DNA from: Stenocarpella maydis
Taxonomy: Eukaryota > Ascomycota > Sordariomycetes > Diaporthales > Diaporthaceae
Length of the DNA: 64,000 nt
Direction of reading: 5' to 3'
Assembly (NCBI GenBank): GCA_002270565.1
Contig: NQMI01000172.1
Span: 1 to 64,000 of the forward strand
How positions within the stretch are numbered: position 1 is the first letter of the stretch; every line of letters begins with the position of its first letter. This document shows, piece by piece, positions 1-9,437 of the stretch. Below the pieces are notes generated by a model. It saw only the letters and a program-made list of their open reading frames with translations. It was not told where the DNA came from and made no database searches. The position numbers and the translations under genes were made by a program.

Positions 1-1520
1 ATAACTTTCGGGTGATTACGCTGGGTAAGAACGCTACGCGGGCCGCATATCTCGCACGCTTCGCATGCTCGATACACGTCCCGCTCCGCTGAATTACCAC
101 CTGATCTGAGAACTTCTCTCAAAGGCGCTGCCAAGCCATCTCATAGATCTCACGATCAGTCAAGTATTCCATAAACTTAAGGAGGTCAAATAGAGCTTAG
201 CGGGTATAAGGGATATCCTCCAAGTTGGGGACCTTTACAGGTATCATAGCCTTGTTTCTCCCTAGCGCATTAAGCGAGGCCATCGCCAGGTCTTCTACCT
301 AGTCTTCTGCCTGGTTTTCTTCCTCCTCATTATTATCTTCTTCCTCAATTCCCGCCATTACCAGCAGCTTCTTCCACTTCTTCTTAATATTTAGGGTAAT
401 ATTCGCATTAATATAGAAAATACACAGTTAGTAGCATACCTAGGGAAATTCATATGCAAGGGCATTAATTAGAGCAGTATTATAGTCAGTTATATAAACC
501 ATTAGGTTATTAGCTTAATAATAGCAAAGGAGGTTATAAACTTACTTAAGAAGCCACCGGAAGTTAGTTTCCTTCTCACTATTAATAACACCTTAGAATA
601 GGGGCAAGTTCTTCCTCATATGGGTTACACAAGTGCCTTAGAAGTATAGCATCTTCTTATTATTTATTACATATATACAGTCAAGCAATAGATACTACAT
701 AAAGTGATTCTCTTAAATCCAAGCCAACTATTCCTTTATACACCAGAAGATACCCGTAACATTACCATTAGCATTAGTTACCCAGCAATACTAGTATTAC
801 TTCTTCTCAAGCAGATCCAACATTACTTAGGTTAGAGTATAGATTCCTTCCTTCTACTTCCGCCAGCCCGCCAGCCAGTCCTTCATTATATTGGGTCCCA
901 ACTATATATCTGGGTACTACCTTTGGAGTGCTTGTTTAAGCTTCTTCAGCTTTACCATTAAGGGATCTCTAGCAGTAAGAGAGAGGAAATTACGCTGGGC
1001 TTCCATCAGCTTCACCCAACTACACTAGGCGCCACCAACTTCTTAAGGACTATAGTAACTATATAAACCCTCCTAAATCACAAGCTTCTATTTGCCTTCT
1101 AACGCCCTCATTATATAGGCTAGTACCTTCCATCTATAGCCTGCTTTAATCATTATAGCATTATTGATTGTAGCAGTTAAGGATTGCTAACTGCCCCGGC
1201 TACATACTAAATATGCAAAAGTTGGCCCTAATGTCTAAGTTGCCATTAGGAATCCAGCAGATTTTATAGCTACATCCAAATCAGCCTTAAGGTCCGCAAA
1301 GGTATTATATCCATTATAGAAAAGTTTTAGGAAGGGAAAAGGGTTAGAAAGTGCTAGTTAGCAGCCATTTATAGCGGTAATATAGGTATTCCAATTATAA
1401 TAGTCCGCCTACCATTACGCCTCTAGACTAGAGTAGTCTGGGATATGTGATATCGCTACAGGGGTAGAAAACTATTATTTAAGCAGCTAGAGGGTATTTT
1501 TAATGCTAAATAAACTAATT
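1..1520 (-). pseudogene. RIP-decayed MULE-type transposase relic (runs off window start)
   Basis: Reading the minus strand from about 1520 down to 1 gives a mostly continuous transposase-like frame broken by many TAG, TAA and TGA codons. The N-terminal part (about 1480-1150) has an FAR1/FLYWCH-like stretch ending in YLVCSRG. The centre (about 900-530) reads as a Mutator-type DDE core: FWCIKE, then LLLDCIYVINNKKM at about 690-640, then GVINSEKETNF, matching the fungal MULE order D-C-T-Y-K-x-N ... E-K-E. An acidic C-terminal part (around 300-180) follows. Many stops sit where CAG, CAA, CGA or TGG would be expected, which fits CpA-to-TpA repeat-induced point mutation. The element cannot be active. 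The superfamily call rests on motif recognition; I saw no terminal inverted repeats and the 3' end lies outside the window. Confidence 0.7.
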
Positions 1521-1556
1521 GCAAGAAGAATTCAGTGCGTTTGATGATATAGTGGT

Positions 1557-1660
1557 AGGTGGGTGGGTGGTTAAAGTTTGCAGGCAGAAGGGGGTTTAAC
1601 GGGCGGGTGGGCAAGGCGGTAAAAAGCACGGTGGGTGGGTGTTCAGATGTGGTTGAATGG
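1557..1660. repeat. GGGT/GGGC-rich low-complexity tract beside the transposase relic
   Basis: The tract has runs of GGTG and GGGCGG, including four tandem GGTG-like units near 1560 and again near 1632. It lies between the 5' end of the decayed transposase and the next coding stretch. It could be the degenerate end of the element, but I found no matching inverted copy nearby, so this is only positional inference. Confidence 0.3.
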
Positions 1661-1702
1661 GGCGCTCTAATTAGCTGCAGCGACTAAATAAACAATGTAT
1701 CT

Positions 1703-2605
1703 GTGTACCCTCCGTTTTCTTATGTGCGAATCTCCGATCTCCTGATCAAAGCATCACCAGCTACGCGGTTAGAGGGTTTCGACTTCACGGACATTGCCGA
1801 CGACACGACCAACATCGATTCCAAGGCAACCGAACTCGGCCTAGGAGGCGACGCTTGGGTCCACTTGACTCGAGCTGTCCATGCTCCAGTCTTCTTCGGC
1901 AGGCACTTTGGAGAACTTTTACGTCCAAGTTCAGCGGACGAAAAGTCTTGCATGGGATACCGTTTGTATGAGAAAGATACCCTGGCTGTGACGCTGAAGG
2001 ACCTGAGAAGGATCGCTCACATCGACGACGACGCACAACTCCCCATCGGCGCCCCACTGCACCTGATGGAAGACTACTATTTGGAAATGTCGGCGCAACT
2101 TTTCTCGAAGTGCTCATGGATCGGAGGTCATCATAAATGTAAAGAGAGGCTCACCCGAGTCTCTCGAGGACATCCGCGGGGCGAACAGGATGACTCGCTT
2201 TTGAGGAGGCTGAAGAGGAGGGTGGCAAATTACAAGACGACGCAACCCTCATCACTATTCATCCCTGTTGAAGGTGCCGTACTTCTGGGGCAGAAGCGTA
2301 TTCAAAAGCAGAAGCGCAACAAGGTGACCAAGCGATCACAGGAAAACCAACAAGAGGACTCAAAACACAGTCAAGCCTCGAGCAGCCTGTTCACCATGCC
2401 AGAAAGCACGTACGGCTCGGAACAGGTTCCAGAAAATACTCCCATGACGGAGTTTACGCAATCGCCTGTCCCCCCAGAGAGCACGCATGGCTCGGAACAG
2501 ATTCCAGAAAATACTCCCATGGAGGAATTTACGCAATCACCTGTTTCGTCAGACAACTCGGCTCAAAATTCATACCATAGCGCGGAATTGGAGTTTTCTG
2601 CTTAG
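1703..2605 (+). CDS. hypothetical protein fragment with a C-terminal 25-residue tandem repeat
   Basis: An open frame of about 300 codons with protein-like composition in its first 150 codons, including GFDFTDIADD, GDAWVHLTR and FFGRHFGELLRP. I cannot name the family. The middle is Lys/Arg-rich and the end is Ser/Gln/Pro-rich. Residues from about 233 carry two near-identical 25-residue units beginning PEST(Y/H)GSEQ, encoded by two 75-bp copies at 2399-2473 and 2474-2548. There is no ATG at the 5' end of the frame: it opens after a TAA at 1685 and the first in-frame Met is about 80 codons in. So this is either an internal or terminal exon whose 5' exon I cannot place, or a gene fragment. It lies next to transposon debris, so decay or recent shuffling is possible. 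Confidence 0.4.
   Translation: MYPPFSYVRISDLLIKASPATRLEGFDFTDIADDTTNIDSKATELGLGGDAWVHLTRAVHAPVFFGRHFGELLRPSSADEKSCMGYRLYEKDTLAVTLKDLRRIAHIDDDAQLPIGAPLHLMEDYYLEMSAQLFSKCSWIGGHHKCKERLTRVSRGHPRGEQDDSLLRRLKRRVANYKTTQPSSLFIPVEGAVLLGQKRIQKQKRNKVTKRSQENQQEDSKHSQASSSLFTMPESTYGSEQVPENTPMTEFTQSPVPPESTHGSEQIPENTPMEEFTQSPVSSDNSAQNSYHSAELEFSA
2399..2548 (+). repeat. two tandem 75-bp units inside the hypothetical frame
   Basis: Units 2399-2473 and 2474-2548 encode 25 residues each and differ at only a few positions. Both keep the reading frame, with SEQ(V/I)PENTPM in the centre and TEFTQSPV or EEFTQSPV at the end. Confidence 0.85.
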
Positions 2606-2994
2606 GACTCAAGCACCGAATGTCGACATATGTATGCTCGGCTTTGCGCACGGATATTTCAGGGGGCACGAGCAAGCAGTCTTTGAGGTGAAGACTGTTC
2701 GGGAGTTGTCAAAAAAATCAATTTCTATCTCGACTCTATCTGTTTCCCGCACAGAAACCCTTACATTCGGTCCAGCCGATTGGCCCCAGGCACTTTCCTT
2801 CCCCTCGGTTCAAAATGAATGTGCGGTCCAGCCGATTATCCCTGGACAGACTCTTCCCCTTCACTATGTCAGACTGTTTGATCCCAACAGGTGCTGGGAC
2901 CGAGACATCTTCTATACTGAAAAGAGTACCCGATTCCATCCCGACGAGAATTTCCTCGCCGTAGCGTGTTCAAATACGATCATTTTCTTTGGAC

Positions 2995-3045
2995 CGGAAC
3001 CCGAACCCGAACCCGAACCCGACCCTGAGCCCTTTCCTGATCCCG
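2995..3045 (+). repeat. GAACCC-type hexanucleotide repeat encoding a Glu/Asp-Pro run
   Basis: About four perfect GAACCC units are followed by degenerate GACCCT/GAGCCC units. In one plus-strand frame (open 2487-3266, overlapping the previous frame) this reads as repeated EP then DP dipeptides after a plausible protein stretch. I could not assign that frame to a known protein or connect it by a convincing intron, so I annotate only the repeat. The rest of 2606-3548 shows no feature I can support. Confidence 0.6.
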
Positions 3046-3548
3046 ATCCTTTGCTTTGCGGCTTTTGCCTTCTGGGATGCTTCCCAAGTTGCCCAGGTGA
3101 AGAAAATGAGATGATGCATGCTAAAGGAATCTCGCGGTATGCTGCCCATTCCTCTTCGCTGGCATGCCCATACCTCTCTCCCGCTGCTGCAAATACTCGG
3201 GCTGCACGCTTAGTTCTTTGTATTTTTAGGTGGGCGCACGCAAAAAGCTGGGTGGGCGTACGTTGACTGTTCTGGCGGGGGGGGTGCTAAGCAAATCAAG
3301 ATCGTGGTCCGCATGGTTGCATGCGGCCAAAGCGGTGTGGCCCTGTGGCACGGCAAGTCGGACGCACAAAGCCTTGAAGCGGCACAGCTGTTTGCCTCCC
3401 ATCCAACACCAGCAGACAAGTGTTCGACCGGTGTTTTAGCCACAGCGCCGAGATTAAATCTTTACCAGCCTAGCCCAGACTTAAAGGTTCGTCCCCCACC
3501 TCAGGTTACAGTCAAGTATTTCGATCCTGTTGCCAACATATTTTACAG

Positions 3549-4097
3549 ATGCAGCCTATTGAGAAACCCGCAACGGCATCTTGGGGTCTATCTCTTAATG
3601 ATGAAGACTTCATTAAGTTGAAATGCGGCCTTAAAGCTCGGGATATGGATGACAGATGGGTCTTCATTCCTATGACGGATCAGGAGCTATCAGATGAGCT
3701 CTCAGCTGAAAAGATTGCAACGACAATTGGGGTGCCAAACTGGGTGCCAGCAGGGCAGTTGCCGTTGGATGAAATGCCAACAGATGAACAGCTGTTGGCA
3801 GCCCTCGAGATGATAGAGCCGGATGCAGAAAGGACAGGAGAAGATCTGCGCCAGGGTGGTCATATCTCGATTCGTCGGTCCTGGACAGACACAGAGAACT
3901 ACCGACTCGTTCTTACTGTTCAGCCAAGCGACAGTGGCTTTGATGAAAAGATCGAAGCTATCACCTGGGAACGGGGCCAAGGTCAAACATCTACGGAGAA
4001 AGCCAAGACCGACGTCATCATTCTCTGCAGGTCACAACTCGGGTGCTGTCTTGATGCTGCTCCAGACTATGATGTCTCGGAGTTTACAGGTGTTTAA
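3549..4097 (+). CDS. small hypothetical fungal protein
   Basis: A 182-codon ATG-initiated frame of acidic composition. It starts WGLSLNDEDF...KLKCGLKARDMDDRWVF and carries ISIRRSWTDTENYRLVL near residue 110 and KIEAITWE near residue 136. The pattern (WGLSL, DMDD-W, RSWT, IEAITWE) looks like a small single-domain fungal family of unknown function, but I cannot name it. The sequence just before the ATG ends in TTTTACAG, a possible 3' splice site, so the ATG may be internal to an exon and a 5' exon may be missing. The frame ends just before an AT-rich island. No catalytic motif, signal peptide or membrane segment is visible. Confidence 0.5.
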   Translation: MQPIEKPATASWGLSLNDEDFIKLKCGLKARDMDDRWVFIPMTDQELSDELSAEKIATTIGVPNWVPAGQLPLDEMPTDEQLLAALEMIEPDAERTGEDLRQGGHISIRRSWTDTENYRLVLTVQPSDSGFDEKIEAITWERGQGQTSTEKAKTDVIILCRSQLGCCLDAAPDYDVSEFTGV

Positions 4098-4250
4098 TCA
4101 ATCACTATAGATGATACCACTAAATTGTACCTAAAATTTGATAGTTAATCAAGCTTTTAATATACTTGATCTCTGTAGCAATAGTAGTGGGCAATTACCA
4201 GTCAGCAGGGCACTATAGTACTACCTATAGTCACTAACTATAGGCGCTAT
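4098..4250. mobile_element. short AT-rich island, probable relic of a small repeat element
   Basis: About 150 bp much richer in A/T than its surroundings. It holds four CTATAG palindromes (4105, 4213, 4225, 4238), and the longer word CACTATAG occurs near both ends (4103-4110 and 4211-4218). The TA-rich, TG/CA-poor texture resembles the RIP-decayed DNA at 1-1520. It could be a solo MITE or a transposon end; I see no convincing terminal inverted repeat. Confidence 0.3.
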
Positions 4251-7200
4251 AAGCCACATAACCTACGTGCACATATGTCTGGAGACACCAGTGCCGGGAG
4301 CGGCCATTCTCCTTCCGTCCCCGCAAAGAACAACGACTCCTCCACACTAAATGCGTTTGCGTGCGGTTGAGATATCTCGGAAGACTTGGCTCACCTGTCT
4401 CCAAGCCGATATCCTCGACGATTCGAGGGCTTCTTGCGGCCAATGGTGGCTCCTGTGCCTATCTTTCCAAATTCACTCTCGCTTGGAGCGCTGGAGTTTT
4501 GAGTCTTCCAAACCGACCCCAATCAACTTGGGCCCGAGTACTGGCAAGTTGATTAGGGATATGTCTGCCACTACGCCCTGGCTCTATATGTCCTGACTTG
4601 CAAGGCGTCTCTGTTGTTCCGGTCACGCGTAGAACAGACCTCTGCTGGCACCAATTTCACGTAACACGAAGCTGTCGATAACGCCTCACAGTAAGAATAT
4701 ACCCCTGCGGCAATTGAACTTGCCGGCGGTTCAACGCTGTGGCACCAAGGACGTCGCACTGAACCACCTACCAACACACCTCCCAGGAGTTCACTACAAA
4801 TGATGCACCGAGGGACACCGAGAACACGCGTCCGGAAACGCAAGCGTCGCCCTGGATCGCACAGGAGGCGTCGTTGACCTCATTTCAAGCTGGCATTGAA
4901 TAATGGCTCCACCACCGCCCTGGCTTTGCGGCGGGCTCCGAGCGATGCGTCAAGTACATATGTAACTACGTAGTGACCTGGGGAAACACAATCACCAACA
5001 CCCTCGCGGCACTTGCCATCGTAGTTATTCATGATACCATGTCCACCATGGAATAGCACCTTGGGGGCTGAGAGAGAATTTCCATCTTTACCCAAGGGGC
5101 GTGCTTCGATTTGTCTAGGCGCTCAATACCCCGGCTTAGCAGACCAATTCTGCAGCCACCACGATTTGACACAGTTACACGAGTCGGAAAAGCGCCTATG
5201 CATGTTTGGGATATTTCCACCGTTCGCCACTCCCCAGTCAGTCTGTGTCCCCAGCCAAATCAAGGGAAGCCAGGTCAACGGCCCTACCACTGCCAGAAGC
5301 CTACACGTTGGAGGGGCACTCGGCGTTTCTGCTTCCGGACAATTCGGCTTGTGGACCGACCTCACGTGTCGGTAGAAGAACACAATAAAGATAATGCTAA
5401 AAAAAAAAAATGATGCAGAAGTGCATGCACCCAACGCACACGCCCGGGGGGGGGGGGGGGGCGGCATGATTGCAATTCTCACGGCTTGTATCAAAACCTG
5501 CGGCTTTCCTCAACGCAGCAAATATGTGATGCCGTTCCAGCTCTACAACAACGGACCTGATTGGACGGTTGTCTTGTTATTTGAAAACGAATGGCGAGCC
5601 GCTGCGAGCACAATGTATTATCCAGGATATTTGAAGCTGTACTAGGTACCACAGCCTTCGACCTGTCTTACGAACCAGTTCGCTAAGCTGGGGTCCCTTT
5701 CCTTGGGCGCGCCTTGCCCTCAACCGACCCAAGCCTACGTGATCGCCACCGCCTATTTGGACAATACGGTTTCTGGCGGTGCGCTGAAATATGGCGAAGA
5801 CGTATTCGGACCTGCTACTTACTTACTAGGCGTTCTGAGCGGCGAGCTCCCAACGTCTACCGACCTCCATCCACCTAAGACGTCGGTTATATACGGCGAC
5901 TTGCTTCTTCAGAGATGAAGGGCATGACGAGCCCACGAGCGGAGAGACTGGCCCTGTTTAGATTGGAAACTACTCGGCACCGCAAGGAAATGTCCTGGAT
6001 AATCCAGCGCACCGAAAGCTTCTGACAGCAATGGGGAGGGGGGGGGGGCTGATCAGTCTGCAAATGACCACCCGTCCGGAGGCTTGAAGAGCGACGCCCT
6101 CGCCCCTGGTTTGTATTGTACGACAGCGTTGGTTACACGTTATACAAGTGTCACCCCCCTGCCGTCCACCAAAAGTACTGACCCCGAGCATCACCTGAAG
6201 GCACGTCCCAGATGCTACATATGGTGTAGATGGCGTCCAATGAAGGGCACACGCCCACATCTCTGGCCAGGAGCCCTCAGGCGTCGCTGCATGGGCTAGA
6301 GCAGCAATAAGAGAGCGGAATTGGCTTGGGGATCTAATCTCTCACAAGACAATAACAACTGCAGTGCAGCTGCGGAGGTCGAGCAAAGCCCACCAATGCT
6401 CTTGGACAACCCTCTCATGCGTTTGGATACGTCATGTCCTGGTCCCCAAACCAACGCCCCAAGACTTGTCTCTGGACCGTCTATCATCATCCCTCTGCTC
6501 CAATTTGCAGGTGCGCCTGAAGCACTGACATGAGAGACAGCACAGAAGGCTGTCTGATGCCATGGGAGGGATGCAGGACCCAGACCAGCTAGCTGTACAC
6601 GGGGCCGAGTATTGATGTCGTCAACCACCCTTCCTGGTCGGGCCCGCGTAGGTCTGCTCACAGGACCTGATCTTCGCCAGACAGGATCGAGGCACATGAG
6701 GCTTGCGGCTAGTAACAGCTCCCATCTGGCGCTCTGCCAATGCCCAGCCCCAGCCGGTGCCCAGTGGCCATGCTGGTCTGCTACAAGGGGGAACGGGGTG
6801 CGCATACTTGTACTTCTTGATCTGCCAGCGGATTCCCGATGGTCGCGCATCACAGCATCCATCAACTCGCCCACAAACCCACCCTCCCCTGAAGCTTCCA
6901 CAACTCTAGCTCCAGGGTGAGCGCCACAGGCGGTGCCCGGGGCGTGCTCCGCCGTGCAGTCTTGGCCGCCTCTCGTGCGATTCTCGATATAGGGATATAA
7001 AGCATCCGGGCCATCTTTGCCCTCCCGTATCGGACCCACGCATATCTGGTTGCTTTATTATCACACCGCCCAGTCTAACTTGATTGCCGTCAGCTATCGT
7101 ATGGGTATAGATATGCGCTTCCGTGTTATCTTCCTTTGGCTTGCCCGTGTGATACCGTGCGTTGTGTCGCCAAGCTTCCCTTATCGCTTGTTTTCTTGGG

Positions 7201-7284
7201 CACAAGTCGACACTTCCAGGATCTTGTCCCCCACGGCACGGCACGACCAGGAAGGCCGAAAAAGAAAGGAGAAGGAGAAAGGCC
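4251..7284. other. gene-poor interval
   Basis: No frame here has convincing protein composition, start context or recognisable motifs. It contains a 12-bp poly-A run (5399-5410), a 16-bp G run (5446-5461) and another G run near 6038-6048. A short frame at 5703-5918 has protein-like composition but no recognisable homology and no ATG, so I do not call it. The last few hundred bases are the likely promoter and leader of the permease gene. Confidence 0.5.
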
Positions 7285-9052
7285 ATGATGGCTTCCTCTG
7301 GGTTGGACACGGACGTGGAAAGGGGGCAAGGCAGTACGGAAGAAAAGGATCTCGCCATCGAGTCCGCCGAGGTGGCTCATTATGCCGCGGGAGGAACTCA
7401 AGCTTATGATAAGCGAGGCGGGCTGTTCGCGAGGGCCCAGGACCTGGCCGGGAGGTTGGGCGTCGAACAAAAGGGCATCGAGAGGGTGCTCCCTCACGAG
7501 AGGAGCGACACAGGCGTGAGCAAGATCGGGACTCTGGTAGGAACCCCCACAGCCGCGAGCGAGAGAGACAGGGCACATTTCTGACCTGACAGCAGTGGAT
7601 GTCGGCAAATTTCACCGTCTCAACCTTTGCGCTGGGCGCCCTGGCCCAGCCCGTCTTTGGGCTTGGCTTCGTCGACTCGGCCTTGACCATCGTGTGCGTC
7701 AACCTCGTGGGGATCCTCCCGGTCTGCTTCTTCTCGACCCTTGGCCCTCGGTTCGGCCTCCGGCAGATAGTATTATCACGTTTCTACTTCGGCTTCTATG
7801 GTGTAAAACTCAGTATGGGCCCGGTCCTCCTCTCCCCATTGCCTTTCATCCCTCAGCGGCGCGGACACGACTGACAAGACTGTGCTCATCAAAGTCGCCC
7901 TATTTAACATATTGGCGTGTATCGGCTGGGCCTCTGTCAATGTGATAGTCGGCGCGCAGCTGCTCGCCGCCATCAGCCCGGGGTCCCATGCCCTGCCAGG
8001 CTGGGCAGGCATCCTGATCATAGCCCTGACCACCTTGTTCATCACCACGTTCGGGTACCGCATCGTGCACGCCTATGAGCGCTGGTCTTGGGCCCCGGTG
8101 CTGGTTATCTTTTGTACCGTTGCCGGCGAGTTTGGCGCCTCGGCCAGCTTCAACTCCCTCCTGCCCCTCCGGCGGGGGAGCGCTGAGGCCGGCTTGGTCC
8201 TCAGCTTCGCCGCGAGCGTGTTTGGTTTTGCCACCGGCTGGACGGCCATGTAAGTACCTAGCGCTCCCCCTCTGCCGTCACCAGGACTAACATGTAGGTG
8301 CCAGGGCCGCAGACTACGCCGTGTACCAGCCCGAGGGCCGCACCACGCGCCCCGTCTTCTGGTGGTCCTTCGCGGGCCTCTTCTTCTCGCTGGTCTTCAC
8401 CGAGCTCCTCGGCGCGGCCGTCATGACCGCCTCGGTCCTGGACGAGGCCTTCGCGGACGCCTACCGCACCAACAAGGTCGGCGGCGTCCTGGCAATGGTG
8501 CTGGTCCCCCGCCTGGGCGGCTTCGGCCGCTTCTGCCTGGCCGTGCTGGCGCTGAGCATCGTCGCCAACAACTGCCCAAACATCTACAGCGTCTCCCTGT
8601 CGCTGCAGCTGCTGGCCCGCCGCACGCAGCGCATCCCGCGCTTCGTCTGGCCCGCCGTGGTGACGGCCGTCTACGTCGCCATCTCCATCCCCGGCTATTC
8701 TAGCTTCGAGGAGGTCCTCGAGAACTTCATGCTCCTCATCGGCTACTGGCTGGCAATCTACGAGGGCATCGCGCTCACTGAGCACTTTGTCTTCCGCAGG
8801 GCCAGCGGCTACGTCGTCGAGGACTACGCCACGCCGGGGAGGCTACCCCCTGGCTACTCCGCGCTGTGCGCGTTCCTCATCGGTGCCGCGGGGGCGGTCC
8901 TGGGTATGGCACAGTCTTGGTATGTAGGGCCCCTGGGGCGCCTGTGCGGTGATGAGTTCGGCGGCGACGTGGGTTTCGAGCTGGCGTTCGGTTTCAGTGC
9001 TGTGGCTTACCTGGTCTTGAGGCCCGCCGAGAGACGGTGGTTTGGGAGATGA
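7285..9052 (+). CDS. NCS1-family purine/cytosine permease
   Basis: Four exons: 7285-7536, 7593-7800, 7895-8249 and 8305-9052, giving 1563 nt and 520 residues, close to the usual NCS1 size. The product should be a plasma-membrane proton symporter for nucleobases or related compounds (FCY2/FCYB-like; substrate not determinable). Evidence: an N-terminal cytosolic stretch ending GIERVLPHERSD, the first helix after QWMSANFTVSTFALG, SRFYFGF, then IGWASVNVIVGAQLL, AADYAVYQP and FWWSF, all in NCS1 order with about 12 hydrophobic segments. Introns 1 and 3 (56 and 55 bp) are clear; the last has CTAAC before its AG. Intron 2 is less certain: GTGTAA at 7801 with the CTGAC branch and AAAG ending at 7894 keeps frame, but a GTAAAA donor at 7803 is an alternative. 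It is tail-to-tail with the IQGAP gene. Confidence 0.88.
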
Positions 9053-9437
9053 GGGGCGGGTCCCACATGTAGCTCACAATGCGTAGACGGCGCAGGGTTA
9101 TTTCCCCAGCCACGAGCCAGAGTGTCTCAACCTGTACTGCAAAAGGCTTCTGCGGCTGGTTTCGCATGTTCCAATAATCAATTCAATTCCAAAGCAATGC
9201 AGAACACGCCCTGAACACCGACTCTGCCTGTGGGTGGGGTAAAAAGGTATATCCATGAGTCAGTCCATCCATACATCCCAAAGCTCTGCCCTTCGCGTCC
9301 CGTACGCTTCGTCCTGCGTCATTGTCTTATGACCAGCGATGGTCGTCTTCCTCGTCCGAATCATCCGTCATCCTTCGTTTCTATATGGCCCGCTCTGGTC
9401 TTGCACCCCTGTCATACAGGCCCGACCCATTAGTCAA
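9053..9437. other. convergent 3' intergenic region
   Basis: About 385 bp between the stops of the permease and IQGAP genes. It presumably holds both 3' UTRs. I see no gene or notable repeat. Confidence 0.6.

Noticed and set aside
5703..5918. 71-codon frame with protein-like composition
   Set aside because: No ATG, no identifiable family and no convincing neighbouring exons.
6296..7039. 247-codon minus-strand frame
   Set aside because: No recognisable motif, Gly/Arg/Ser-rich composition and no splice or start support; insufficient to call a gene.
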